This document shows, in pieces, positions 1 through 7,160 of a stretch of DNA of 64,000 nt (its first letter is position 1; every line of letters starts with the position of its first letter). Source of the DNA: CAG-177 sp003514385 (GTDB taxonomy: Bacteria > Bacillota > Clostridia > Oscillospirales > Acutalibacteraceae); assembly GCA_051920445.1 (NCBI GenBank), contig JBPPLN010000001.1, forward strand, positions 124,001-188,000, given 5' to 3'. The position numbers were made by a program, and so were the translations under genes. The notes beneath the pieces are model-generated. The model saw only the letters and a list, made by a program, of their open reading frames with translations. It made no database searches and was not told the origin of the DNA.

Positions 1-1
1 T

Positions 2-226
2 GAAACGGGTCGGACTCATCAGATAAGAGTCCACATGGCATATATAGGTCACCCGGCGGCAGGAGATGCCGTCTACGGTCCGAGAAATGTTATAACGGAG
101 CTCGGCGGTCAGTGCCTGCACGCAAGGCTTCTCGGTTTTGACCATCCCGTGACGGGGGAGAGAATCGAACTTTCCTCTGAGCTGCCTGAATATTTCGAGA
201 ACTTTTTAAGAAAAATCAGAAAGTGA
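2..226 (+). CDS. RluA/RluD-family 23S rRNA pseudouridine synthase (3' end, partial)
   Basis: This is the C-terminal part of a gene that begins before the window; the frame is open from base 2. Translation opens with ETGRTHQIRVHMAYIGHP followed by GDAVYG, the conserved motif of RluA/RluC/RluD pseudouridine synthases, in which the arginine helps position the target uridine. The tail (HARLLGFDHPVTGE, then a Leu/Phe-rich end) is also typical of the family. These enzymes isomerise uridine to pseudouridine in 23S rRNA in the cytoplasm. The catalytic aspartate lies upstream and cannot be checked. It runs directly into the HAD phosphatase gene, so the two are probably cotranscribed. Which rRNA position is modified cannot be told. 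Confidence 0.88.
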   Translation, partial: ETGRTHQIRVHMAYIGHPAAGDAVYGPRNVITELGGQCLHARLLGFDHPVTGERIELSSELPEYFENFLRKIRK

Positions 227-231
227 GAGAT

Positions 232-1056
232 ATGAAAACAGATTTTTCCGATTGGCTGATAGTTTCCGATGTTGACGGCACTCTGAATACAAAACTCAGA
301 ATGCTGCCCGAACGGAATCTCAAAGCCATTACACATTTTGTTGAAGATCTCGGAGGCAATTTTACTCTTGCTTCCGGAAGAAATATATCTTCGCTCAGAA
401 AGCACTATGAGCGCTTGCCGATAAAATCCACGCCCGCAGTTATCCTAAACGGCGCTGGAATCTATGATTATGAGCACGAAAAGATGCTTTCGTTTCATTC
501 AATTGACGAACGCGGCATAGATATAGTAAGACGAGTGAATGAGCGCTTTCCGCTGATCCAGATCGAGATATGTACAGATAGAGAGATATTTATTCTGAAT
601 CCCGGAGTTTTCAGCGGCGCGATGTCGCTGGCGGACGGAATACCGCACCAGAGTTTCAGAAAATTCGAAGATGTCCCGAAGAGCAATTGGGGCAAGGTCA
701 TATTTATGGGACTTCCGCCGATGGTTTCGCGGATGGTTAAGTATCTCAATTCTATAGACCATTCGGGCGTTACATATATGTCGTCCTCGGTAGCGAGCTA
801 TGAGATGCTCCTTGAAGGCACAAATAAGGGCACCACGGTGCTTGAAATAGCAGATATGCTTGGTATTCCGCATGAGCATACGGGTGCTATCGGAGACTAT
901 TTCAACGACTATGATATGATAAAGAGCGTCGGCGTTCCGGCGGTCTGCGGGCAGGCTCCGCAGGCGATGAAAGATGCTGCAACATTTGTTGCATGTCACT
1001 GCAATCACGGTGCCGTTGCCGATTTTCTTGAATATATTGAAAATAATTGCCAATAA
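232..1056 (+). CDS. HAD-superfamily (Cof-type) phosphatase
   Basis: A 274-residue cytoplasmic protein of the Cof/YbiV class of haloacid dehalogenase phosphatases, which usually hydrolyse sugar phosphates or similar small metabolites. Visible signs are the N-terminal nucleophile motif DVDGTLN (DxDGT), a TLASGRN motif II, and the C-terminal metal motif GAIGDYFNDYDM with a cap domain between. I chose the ATG at 232. A GTG at 223 would overlap the previous stop as GTGA and add three residues, and neither start has a strong Shine-Dalgarno site. It sits between the pseudouridine synthase and transketolase genes. The substrate cannot be inferred from the sequence. Confidence 0.82.
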   Translation: MKTDFSDWLIVSDVDGTLNTKLRMLPERNLKAITHFVEDLGGNFTLASGRNISSLRKHYERLPIKSTPAVILNGAGIYDYEHEKMLSFHSIDERGIDIVRRVNERFPLIQIEICTDREIFILNPGVFSGAMSLADGIPHQSFRKFEDVPKSNWGKVIFMGLPPMVSRMVKYLNSIDHSGVTYMSSSVASYEMLLEGTNKGTTVLEIADMLGIPHEHTGAIGDYFNDYDMIKSVGVPAVCGQAPQAMKDAATFVACHCNHGAVADFLEYIENNCQ

Positions 1057-1082
1057 ATACGGTATTACAGGAGGTGGCTGTT

Positions 1083-1928
1083 GTGGACACAATTGTCAGC
1101 AAACAGTTGAAGATCAAAGCTTGTAAGGTGAGAATGGGTGCAATTGAAGGCGTTTATAATGCAAAGTCCGGTCATCCGGGCGGCTCGCTTTCAATCGCCG
1201 ATATCCTGACTTACCTCTACTTCCATCGGCTCAACATCGACCCGAAGAATCCGCAGTGGGAAGACAGGGACAGGCTCGTCATGTCGAAAGGTCATGCCGC
1301 GCCCGCCTATTATTCCGTACTTGCGCACAGAGGATATTTCCCCGTCGAGGAGCTCAAAACACTCAGAAAGAGCGATTCGAGACTTCAGGGTCACCCGAAC
1401 ATGAGAACCGTTCCCGGCGTCGATGCCAGCACCGGTTCGCTCGGTCAGGGAATATCCGTGGCTGTCGGTATGGCACTTGGTGCAAAGCTTTCGGGCAAGA
1501 ACTTCAGAGTTTATGCTATCCTCGGCGACGGCGAAATTCAGGAGGGTCAGGTTTGGGAGGCTGCAATGTATGCCTGCGCCAAGGGACTCGACAATCTTGT
1601 TGCTGTTGTCGACAACAACAACCTTCAGATAGACGGAACGATCGCAGAGGTCAATTCGCCTTATCCGATAGCCGAGAAGTTCAAGGCTTTCGGCTGGAAT
1701 GTTCTTGAGATATATGCGGACAGCTTCGATGAGATGGATGCGGCATTCAATGCGGCTATCGAATTCAAGGGCAAGCCCACCGCGATAATCGCCAAGAGTG
1801 TCAAGGGCAAGGGCGTTTCCTTCATGGAGAATCAGTGCTCATGGCACGGCAAAGCTCCGAACGAAGAGCAGTACAAAGAAGCTATGGAAGAGCTCAATGC
1901 GACTCTCACAAGCCTTGAAGCCAACTAA
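1083..1928 (+). CDS. Transketolase, N-terminal (TPP-binding) subunit
   Basis: The 281-residue N-terminal half of a split transketolase, which moves two-carbon ketol units between sugar phosphates in the non-oxidative pentose phosphate pathway. The thiamine diphosphate motif is complete, from LGDGEIQEG (about residues 147-155) to VDNNN (about 176-180). GHPGGS near residue 30 and MSKGHAAPAYY near 70 are also diagnostic. I chose the GTG at 1083 because a perfect AGGAGG lies eight bases upstream; an earlier in-frame TTG at 1047 would overlap the HAD gene. The C-terminal subunit follows 24 bases downstream. Split transketolases are common in Clostridia and archaea. Some paralogues act on non-pentose substrates, so the exact reaction is inferred. 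Confidence 0.93.
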   Translation: MDTIVSKQLKIKACKVRMGAIEGVYNAKSGHPGGSLSIADILTYLYFHRLNIDPKNPQWEDRDRLVMSKGHAAPAYYSVLAHRGYFPVEELKTLRKSDSRLQGHPNMRTVPGVDASTGSLGQGISVAVGMALGAKLSGKNFRVYAILGDGEIQEGQVWEAAMYACAKGLDNLVAVVDNNNLQIDGTIAEVNSPYPIAEKFKAFGWNVLEIYADSFDEMDAAFNAAIEFKGKPTAIIAKSVKGKGVSFMENQCSWHGKAPNEEQYKEAMEELNATLTSLEAN

Positions 1929-1952
1929 TTTCAGTGAAAGGAATGTCGTGCT

Positions 1953-2909
1953 ATGGCAGATATTATAAAAGCGGCAACGCGTGACGGTTACGGCAAAGCG
2001 CTCGTAGAGCTCGGTGCCATAAATGATAAGCTCGTCGTTCTCGATGCAGACCTTGCAGAGGCGACAAAAACAGCTATGTTCAAAAAGGCGTATCCGGACA
2101 GATTTTTTGATTCCGGTATCGCAGAGGGCAACATGATAGGCGTCGCCGGCGGACTCTCGACCATCGGCTACACCGTATTTGCAAGCTCGTTTGCAATGTT
2201 CGCAGCGGGTCGTGCTTTTGAACAGATAAGAAACACAATCGGATATCCGCATCTCAATGTCAAGATCGGTGCTACCCATGCGGGTATATCGGTCGGCGAA
2301 GACGGCGCGAGCCATCAGTGCTGCGAGGATATTGCCCTTATGCGCACTATTCCCGGCATGGTTATAATCAACCCCGCCGATGATGTCGAAGCAAGAGCAG
2401 CTGTATTTGCTGCCGCTGAGTATGAAGGCCCCGTATATCTTCGTTTCGGCCGCCTTGCAGTGCCGAGATTCAACGATCCCGATAACTATAAGTTTGAAAT
2501 AGGCAAGTCGGTTCAGCTCGCAGACGGTAAAGATGTGACTATAATCGCAACCGGTCTTATGGTGAACGAGGCTGTTATGGCAAGAGAGATGCTCGAAAAA
2601 GAGGGCATTTCTGCAAGAGTCATCAATATGCATACAATAAAGCCTATTGACAGACAGGCGATAGTTGACGCCGCAAGAGACACCGGCGCTATTGTTACCG
2701 CAGAAGAGCATTCCGTTATCGGCGGACTTGGCGGAGCAGTCAGCGAAGTTGTCTGCGAAACTATACCCGTACCGGTCGTAAAGGTCGGCGTAGAGGATGT
2801 TTTCGGACGCTCCGGTCCGGCGGTCGAGCTTCTCCATATCTATGGTCTTGATGCGGAGAACATAGTCAAAAAAGCAAAGCAGGCGCTTGAATTCAAAGCC
2901 ACCCGCTGA
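1953..2909 (+). CDS. Transketolase, C-terminal (pyrimidine-binding) subunit
   Basis: A 318-residue partner of the preceding gene, carrying the transketolase pyrimidine-binding domain and the C-terminal domain. DSGIAEGNMIGVAGGL (about residues 51-66) contains the conserved glutamate that activates the thiamine cofactor. GATHAGISVGEDGASHQ is the other classic transketolase/DXS-like signature. Length matches stand-alone C-terminal subunits. The start ATG has GAAAGGAATG upstream. Together the two genes encode one heteromeric cytoplasmic enzyme linking glycolysis to pentose phosphates. The tight spacing indicates one transcript. Confidence 0.93.
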   Translation: MADIIKAATRDGYGKALVELGAINDKLVVLDADLAEATKTAMFKKAYPDRFFDSGIAEGNMIGVAGGLSTIGYTVFASSFAMFAAGRAFEQIRNTIGYPHLNVKIGATHAGISVGEDGASHQCCEDIALMRTIPGMVIINPADDVEARAAVFAAAEYEGPVYLRFGRLAVPRFNDPDNYKFEIGKSVQLADGKDVTIIATGLMVNEAVMAREMLEKEGISARVINMHTIKPIDRQAIVDAARDTGAIVTAEEHSVIGGLGGAVSEVVCETIPVPVVKVGVEDVFGRSGPAVELLHIYGLDAENIVKKAKQALEFKATR

Positions 2910-2931
2910 CAACAGACCGAAAGGTTTTCAA

Positions 2932-4749
2932 ATGGCTAAAAGCAGATTCAAAAAGAGTACAGTCGCAGTCGCTGCCGCGATCATTGTTGTGTTCGCGGCG
3001 GCAGCTACGGCTGCGTTAATTTTTCTGATGTCGGGCAAAAATAAGATACCCGACGCGGACTCTCAGGCAATTGTATATAAGTCAACCGACGGCGGAACAT
3101 ATCTTTCCGCCTATGGCAAAAAGCACAAGCTGACGATATCGGACGATTCGTCGGTCTTACTTACTTCGGACGGCGAGTATCTTATTTATACCACAGCCTC
3201 GGCGAAGGTTAGCCGTAAATATGACCTCTATCTGTGTAGTATCAAGAATTCGTCAAACGCCAAAAAAGGCGCAAAGCTTTTAGACTACGGCGTTGAAAAA
3301 GAGTTCAGATATAATAACGGAACTTTGTATTATTCAAAGCAGAATCCGGACAACCTATCTGTTATGACAACTGCATATGACATTAAAAAGAACAAAAAAT
3401 CAGACATTGATTTTGCAATAAAAGAGCTGTTCCTGCCGGAAAGCGGAGATTCGATTTATTATCTCAAGCAGCTTTCCGATTCACAGTCGCTGTATGTTTA
3501 TTCATCTTCCGACGGCGGCCGCGAGCTTGTCAAAAACGCCGCTAATATTCATTTTTATGATAACGGCGAAAATTGCGAGATTCTCTTTGAGACCGGGTCT
3601 TATAACGAGGGAGAAGCGGAGCTCTTCTCCGTCTCTTCGGGAAAGAATCCGGTGCAGATAGCTACTATGGTCAGCTCCGTTTTATATGATTCGTATTCGC
3701 CCGGCGGCAATCTCTATTATTTTGTCAAAAAAGAGTCGCCTGCCGGCTGGCGCGATATTATTGACGACGATATGGCGCAGGATGATGAGCTCATAAAAGA
3801 GCCAAACCGCAATGATTACACATTCATCTTCGGTTTCAGTATTCAATATCAGCTCGATATGAGCAAATATAACCGCAAGGTTTCACGCGACAAAATCCGT
3901 CAGGCTCTTGACGAACAGATAAAGGACGATTCTTTCACGCAGGGCTATAATCTCTATGCCAGAACTGCCGACGGTTCAAAGAAAATCGCGGAGAATGTTG
4001 TTCCCGATGAAGTATTTGCAGTTTCCGCTTCCGGCGAACCCGCTGCGGTGTTCTATATGACCGAGCTTTCCGACAGCACCGTCAGAATGTCCGATCTCGA
4101 TTCGCAGCTCGGCTCCTCGTCGGTTGAATCGGTTGTTGAAACTGCTGTGTCGGCGGTCAAAGCCTGCATCAAGAAAACCGGATACTTATATGCGGACACA
4201 CATTCAACCCAGCCGGTGAAGCTCGATGCGTATAACGGCAAGAAAGCGGAGTTTATAATCTCCGGGGACAAGCTTTTTGTCAAATCGTTTGATGATTCAA
4301 ACGACATGTTCTCGCTATTCAGGCACACGGTCACAAACGGCGTTGTATCTGCGGCTGAAATGCTTGATACGGGTATAAAGGCTTGCAATATCATCGGCAC
4401 GGATGTGTGGTACCGGCGTAGCGTTACCGGGTCTTCGCTCTGCGATTTGTATAAATATTCGGCGGAGAAAGAGAAGATTGACGGAGATGTCGCGTCTTTT
4501 GCCGAACTTCCCGACGGAAGCGTTCTTATAGTCAAGAATTTTGTATCTTCTGCAGACGGGGAGATAGCCGATCTTTATCTATATGACGGCAAAAAGACCT
4601 CGCTAGTTGCAGAAAAAGTAGAGCTCAAAAACATGAAATATTCCGACAAGGGTATATCTTTTATACGCAGCGGCGGAGATTTATGTATTTATTCTAAAAA
4701 TAAGCTTGCTATAATCGACGGCGGCGCGTATAATATTATCGCTTATTAA
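2932..4749 (+). CDS. Membrane-anchored extracytoplasmic protein, beta-propeller-like, unknown function
   Basis: A 605-residue protein I do not recognise. A short basic N-terminus (KSRFKK) is followed by one hydrophobic segment at about residues 10-33, so it is probably an uncleaved signal anchor with a large extracytoplasmic domain. The rest is rich in Ser, Asp, Tyr and Gly and contains repeating strand-like units ending in YLY, LYYFV or IYSKN, suggestive of a WD40-like or DUF5050-type propeller. No catalytic motif is visible. I chose the ATG at 2932, after GAAAGG; an ATG at 2887 would overlap the transketolase gene. It lies 20 bases before the DivIVA-like gene, which hints at a cell-surface or division role (inference only). 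Confidence 0.7.
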   Translation: MAKSRFKKSTVAVAAAIIVVFAAAATAALIFLMSGKNKIPDADSQAIVYKSTDGGTYLSAYGKKHKLTISDDSSVLLTSDGEYLIYTTASAKVSRKYDLYLCSIKNSSNAKKGAKLLDYGVEKEFRYNNGTLYYSKQNPDNLSVMTTAYDIKKNKKSDIDFAIKELFLPESGDSIYYLKQLSDSQSLYVYSSSDGGRELVKNAANIHFYDNGENCEILFETGSYNEGEAELFSVSSGKNPVQIATMVSSVLYDSYSPGGNLYYFVKKESPAGWRDIIDDDMAQDDELIKEPNRNDYTFIFGFSIQYQLDMSKYNRKVSRDKIRQALDEQIKDDSFTQGYNLYARTADGSKKIAENVVPDEVFAVSASGEPAAVFYMTELSDSTVRMSDLDSQLGSSSVESVVETAVSAVKACIKKTGYLYADTHSTQPVKLDAYNGKKAEFIISGDKLFVKSFDDSNDMFSLFRHTVTNGVVSAAEMLDTGIKACNIIGTDVWYRRSVTGSSLCDLYKYSAEKEKIDGDVASFAELPDGSVLIVKNFVSSADGEIADLYLYDGKKTSLVAEKVELKNMKYSDKGISFIRSGGDLCIYSKNKLAIIDGGAYNIIAY

Positions 4750-4769
4750 AAGAAACGAGGGATAAAAGC

Positions 4770-5660
4770 ATGGCAAAAGATGTGCTTTTCAAAACGATGA
4801 CTTTTGGCGGCTTCAACAAAGAAGACGTCCTTGAATATATTCGTGCTCAGCAGACTCAGCTTACAGATACGCAGAAAAAGCTCAAGGAGACCGAAGAGAA
4901 CGCCGCAACGGCTTCAAAGCGGACAAGAGAGCTTGAAACTCTTCTTTCGGAGCAGCAGACACGCACTGAGGAATACTTTGCGCTGAGTGAGGAATATGCA
5001 AAGAAGATATTCGCCCTTGAAGACGAAGTCAATTCCCTCAATGAGAAGCTCAACAGCGTTGAAGTCGGCTGCGAGCGAGCAAAGGATGTGGAGGGGCAGA
5101 TAGGCGCCCTGGTGCTTGACGCACTGCTCTATTCCGATAAGATAATCCGCAGTGCCAAGGCGTCCGCAAAGGGCATTTCAAATCAAACCAGGCAGACTAT
5201 CGAAGAGGCGGCGAGCGGAGTTGACGAGATAGGCGAGGATATTTCGCAGATGTCCGATAACTTCGGTGTTGTCGTCGCGTCTCTCGTTTCGAAGATAAAT
5301 TCGCTCTCAAGCAATCTCAACAGCGTTGCCGATAAACTTGACGTTCAGGATAAAGAAATAGACGAGCATCAGTTCACCTTCGGCGAGAACGGCGAAGTCA
5401 AACTGCCGAAGCTTACCGATGAAGATTTCGGAGATCCGACCGATCCCGAGATAGAGATATCCGATGAAGAGATAAATAATCTTGTCAATGTCCTCAATGC
5501 AAGCGGCGGACTGGATCTGAAATTCACTGCGCCTGATGAAAGCTCAGAAAATGTTACCGAAGATATACATAGCGAAGAAGATATTTCCGACGAGCCCGTT
5601 AAAGCCGATGAGGCCGAAGAGATATCGGAGCTGACAAAGAAATTTCTCGGAGAAGACTGA
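4770..5660 (+). CDS. DivIVA-domain coiled-coil protein
   Basis: A 296-residue protein starting with the DivIVA-type membrane-binding region (FGGFNKEDVLEYI, about residues 11-23). A long heptad-rich coiled coil follows to about residue 110, then a second helical region, then a very acidic tail (many Asp/Glu after residue 210). DivIVA-family proteins bind curved membrane at poles and septa and recruit division, wall-growth or sporulation proteins. It lies between the anchored propeller-like protein and the fumarase beta subunit and overlaps the latter by one base (TGATG), so they are cotranscribed. Which partner it recruits is unknown. Confidence 0.78.
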   Translation: MAKDVLFKTMTFGGFNKEDVLEYIRAQQTQLTDTQKKLKETEENAATASKRTRELETLLSEQQTRTEEYFALSEEYAKKIFALEDEVNSLNEKLNSVEVGCERAKDVEGQIGALVLDALLYSDKIIRSAKASAKGISNQTRQTIEEAASGVDEIGEDISQMSDNFGVVVASLVSKINSLSSNLNSVADKLDVQDKEIDEHQFTFGENGEVKLPKLTDEDFGDPTDPEIEISDEEINNLVNVLNASGGLDLKFTAPDESSENVTEDIHSEEDISDEPVKADEAEEISELTKKFLGED

Positions 5661-6190
5661 TGGCTGAATATAAGATAGACACAAGTGAACTTCGTGAATA
5701 TTGCGGCAGACTTCGCGCAGGGGACAGAGTGCTACTTTCCGGCACTGTCTATACATCGCGCGATGCGGCGCATAAGCGCATATGCGCATTGCTGGACAGC
5801 GGCGAAGAACTTCCTTTTGATTTGAAAGACGCGGCAATTTATTATGCCGGACCTACGCCGACGAAGCCCGGTGATGTTATCGGCAGCTGTGGTCCGACTA
5901 CTTCGAGCCGCATGGATGTCTATGCGCCGAGACTTCTCGACGAGGGACTTTGCTGCATGATAGGAAAAGGCGGCAGGAGCGAATCGGTTATCGATGCGAT
6001 AAAGCGCAACAATGCCGTATATCTCTGCGCGATAGGCGGCGCAGGCGCGCTTGCTTCAAAGTGCATAACAAAATGCGAGGAGATAGCGTTCTTTGATCTC
6101 GGATGCGAGAGCATCAAGCATCTGGAGTTCAAAGATTTTCCGCTGACTGTCGGCATTGATTCGCATGGCGGAACGATGTTTGAAAAATAA
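5660..6190 (+). CDS. Class I fumarase/tartrate dehydratase, beta subunit
   Basis: A 176-residue protein matching the beta (C-terminal) component of Fe-S hydro-lyases such as fumarase and L(+)-tartrate dehydratase. Motifs are GDRVLLSGTVYTSRDAAHKR near the N-terminus, GSCGPTTSSRMD around residue 75, and GKGG soon after. In two-subunit enzymes the alpha subunit carries the [4Fe-4S] ligands and is normally encoded directly upstream. Here the upstream gene is the DivIVA-like protein and no alpha gene occurs in the window. The partner must therefore lie elsewhere, or this subunit works differently. Translation is coupled to the preceding gene through TGATG. Confidence 0.85.
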   Translation: MAEYKIDTSELREYCGRLRAGDRVLLSGTVYTSRDAAHKRICALLDSGEELPFDLKDAAIYYAGPTPTKPGDVIGSCGPTTSSRMDVYAPRLLDEGLCCMIGKGGRSESVIDAIKRNNAVYLCAIGGAGALASKCITKCEEIAFFDLGCESIKHLEFKDFPLTVGIDSHGGTMFEK

Positions 6191-6204
6191 ATTCAGAAAA
6201 ACTA

Positions 6205-6233
6205 TTGACAAACCGACTTTTCGGTTATATACT
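6205..6233 (+). promoter_or_regulatory. Sigma-A-type promoter of the T-box leader
   Basis: TTGACA at 6205-6210 and TATACT at 6228-6233 are separated by exactly 17 bases. The predicted start of transcription lies just before the T-box leader, which fits a leader transcript independent of the upstream fumarase gene. Confidence 0.8.
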
Positions 6234-6249
6234 TTGTAAAAACTGAATC

Positions 6250-6509
6250 TTGCCCATAAAGGCGATGACGGAGAAAGATTCCGGATAAGTACTGCAGAGA
6301 GTCCGTGATTGGTGAAAACGGATGTATGAACCGGATAATCGAATCACTCCTGAGCAGAGACCCAAAAACTTCGAGTGAGTAGGCGTTTCCGTAAGACTGC
6401 GTTAAAGTCAAGAGCTTATTGGAGCTTGAGGGTGCTGTAAAAAAGCACTGAATTTGGGTGGTACCGCGGTTAACAGCCGCCCCAGACATTATGTTTGGGG
6501 CGGTTTTTT
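6250..6509 (+). ncRNA. T-box riboswitch, specifier best read as ATC (isoleucine)
   Basis: A complete T-box leader. Stem I elements include AAGTA at about 6269, AGAGAGT at about 6278, and TTGGTGAAAAC in the distal arm. The T-box proper, TGGGTGGTACCGCGG, is at 6455-6469. The terminator follows at 6477-6509. The 3' side of the specifier loop reads CGA-ATC-A-CTCC-TGAGC at about 6341-6355. Four bases lie between the conserved purine after the triplet and TGAG, the same spacing as in the well-studied glyQS leader, which makes ATC (6343-6345) the specifier. TCA (Ser) shifted by one base is a weaker reading. Uncharged tRNA-Ile would promote antitermination and switch on the two downstream genes. Confidence 0.9.
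6477..6509 (+). terminator. Intrinsic terminator of the T-box
   Basis: A 12-base-pair stem (CCGCCCCAGACA against TGTTTGGGGCGG, one G-U pair) with a three-base loop is followed by six T. The 5' arm competes with the antiterminator formed by the T-box sequence just upstream. Confidence 0.9.
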
Positions 6510-6542
6510 ATATTATATTTTTATTGAGAAGGAGAGTTAATT

Positions 6543-7121
6543 ATGGAAATTATCATCACTGAGATCGCACAGCGAATACGCGACCTGCGCGAAATCATGG
6601 GCTACAGCGTGGAAGAGATGGCTCAGGCCGTCGATTGCACTCCGGAAGAATATATTGCCGCCGAAAATGGCGAAGTCGATTTTTCTTTCACATTTATTTA
6701 CAAATGCGCCGAGAAGTTCGATGTTGATATGATAGAACTGCTGACCGGTGATAACCCGAGACTTTCATTCTATTCAATAGTCCGCAAGGGCGAGGGACTG
6801 CCGATGAAGCGCCGCACGGGATTCAATTATTCTCATCTTGGCTATCGCTTCAAGGACAAATATTGCGAGCCCTTCCTTGTAACCGCGCCGTATTCGGATG
6901 AGGATCAGGATAAGCCCATAACCCTCTCGACCCACGAGGGACAGGAATTTGATTATATTATCAGCGGCAGCCTCAAGGTAGCATTCGAGGATCATGTTGA
7001 GATACTCAACGCCGGCGATGCCGTACTTTATAATTCCGCTCACGGTCACGGAATGATTGCGACCGGCGGCGAGGACTGCGTTTTTCTTGCAATAATCCTC
7101 AAGAAAACGGAGAAGAAATAA
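6543..7121 (+). CDS. XRE-type helix-turn-helix regulator with C-terminal cupin domain
   Basis: A 192-residue regulator. Residues about 8-62 form a Cro/CI helix-turn-helix (RIRDLREIMGYSVEEMAQAV and a following AAENGEVDF). Residues about 110-185 form a cupin barrel (GQEFDYIISGSLKVAFEDHV, then LNAGDAVLYNSAHGHG with cupin histidines). Such HTH-cupin proteins usually bind a small acid or similar ligand in the barrel and control a neighbouring catabolic or activation gene. Here it is the first gene behind the T-box and 39 bases before the acyl-CoA synthetase, so it probably adds a second layer of control, perhaps sensing the acid or CoA ester (inference). The ATG follows GAAGGAGAG. Confidence 0.87.
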   Translation: MEIIITEIAQRIRDLREIMGYSVEEMAQAVDCTPEEYIAAENGEVDFSFTFIYKCAEKFDVDMIELLTGDNPRLSFYSIVRKGEGLPMKRRTGFNYSHLGYRFKDKYCEPFLVTAPYSDEDQDKPITLSTHEGQEFDYIISGSLKVAFEDHVEILNAGDAVLYNSAHGHGMIATGGEDCVFLAIILKKTEKK

Positions 7122-7160
7122 AATCATTATTCAACAACTCAACGAAGGGACTTTTAACAT

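Noticed and set aside
1839..2912. 357-codon minus-strand open frame
   Set aside because: Antisense to the transketolase C-terminal gene, with no motif or start signal.
6343..6346. Serine (TCA) as the T-box specifier
   Set aside because: It would place a C after the triplet where a purine is conserved and give the wrong distance to TGAG; ATC fits both. Kept as a weaker alternative.
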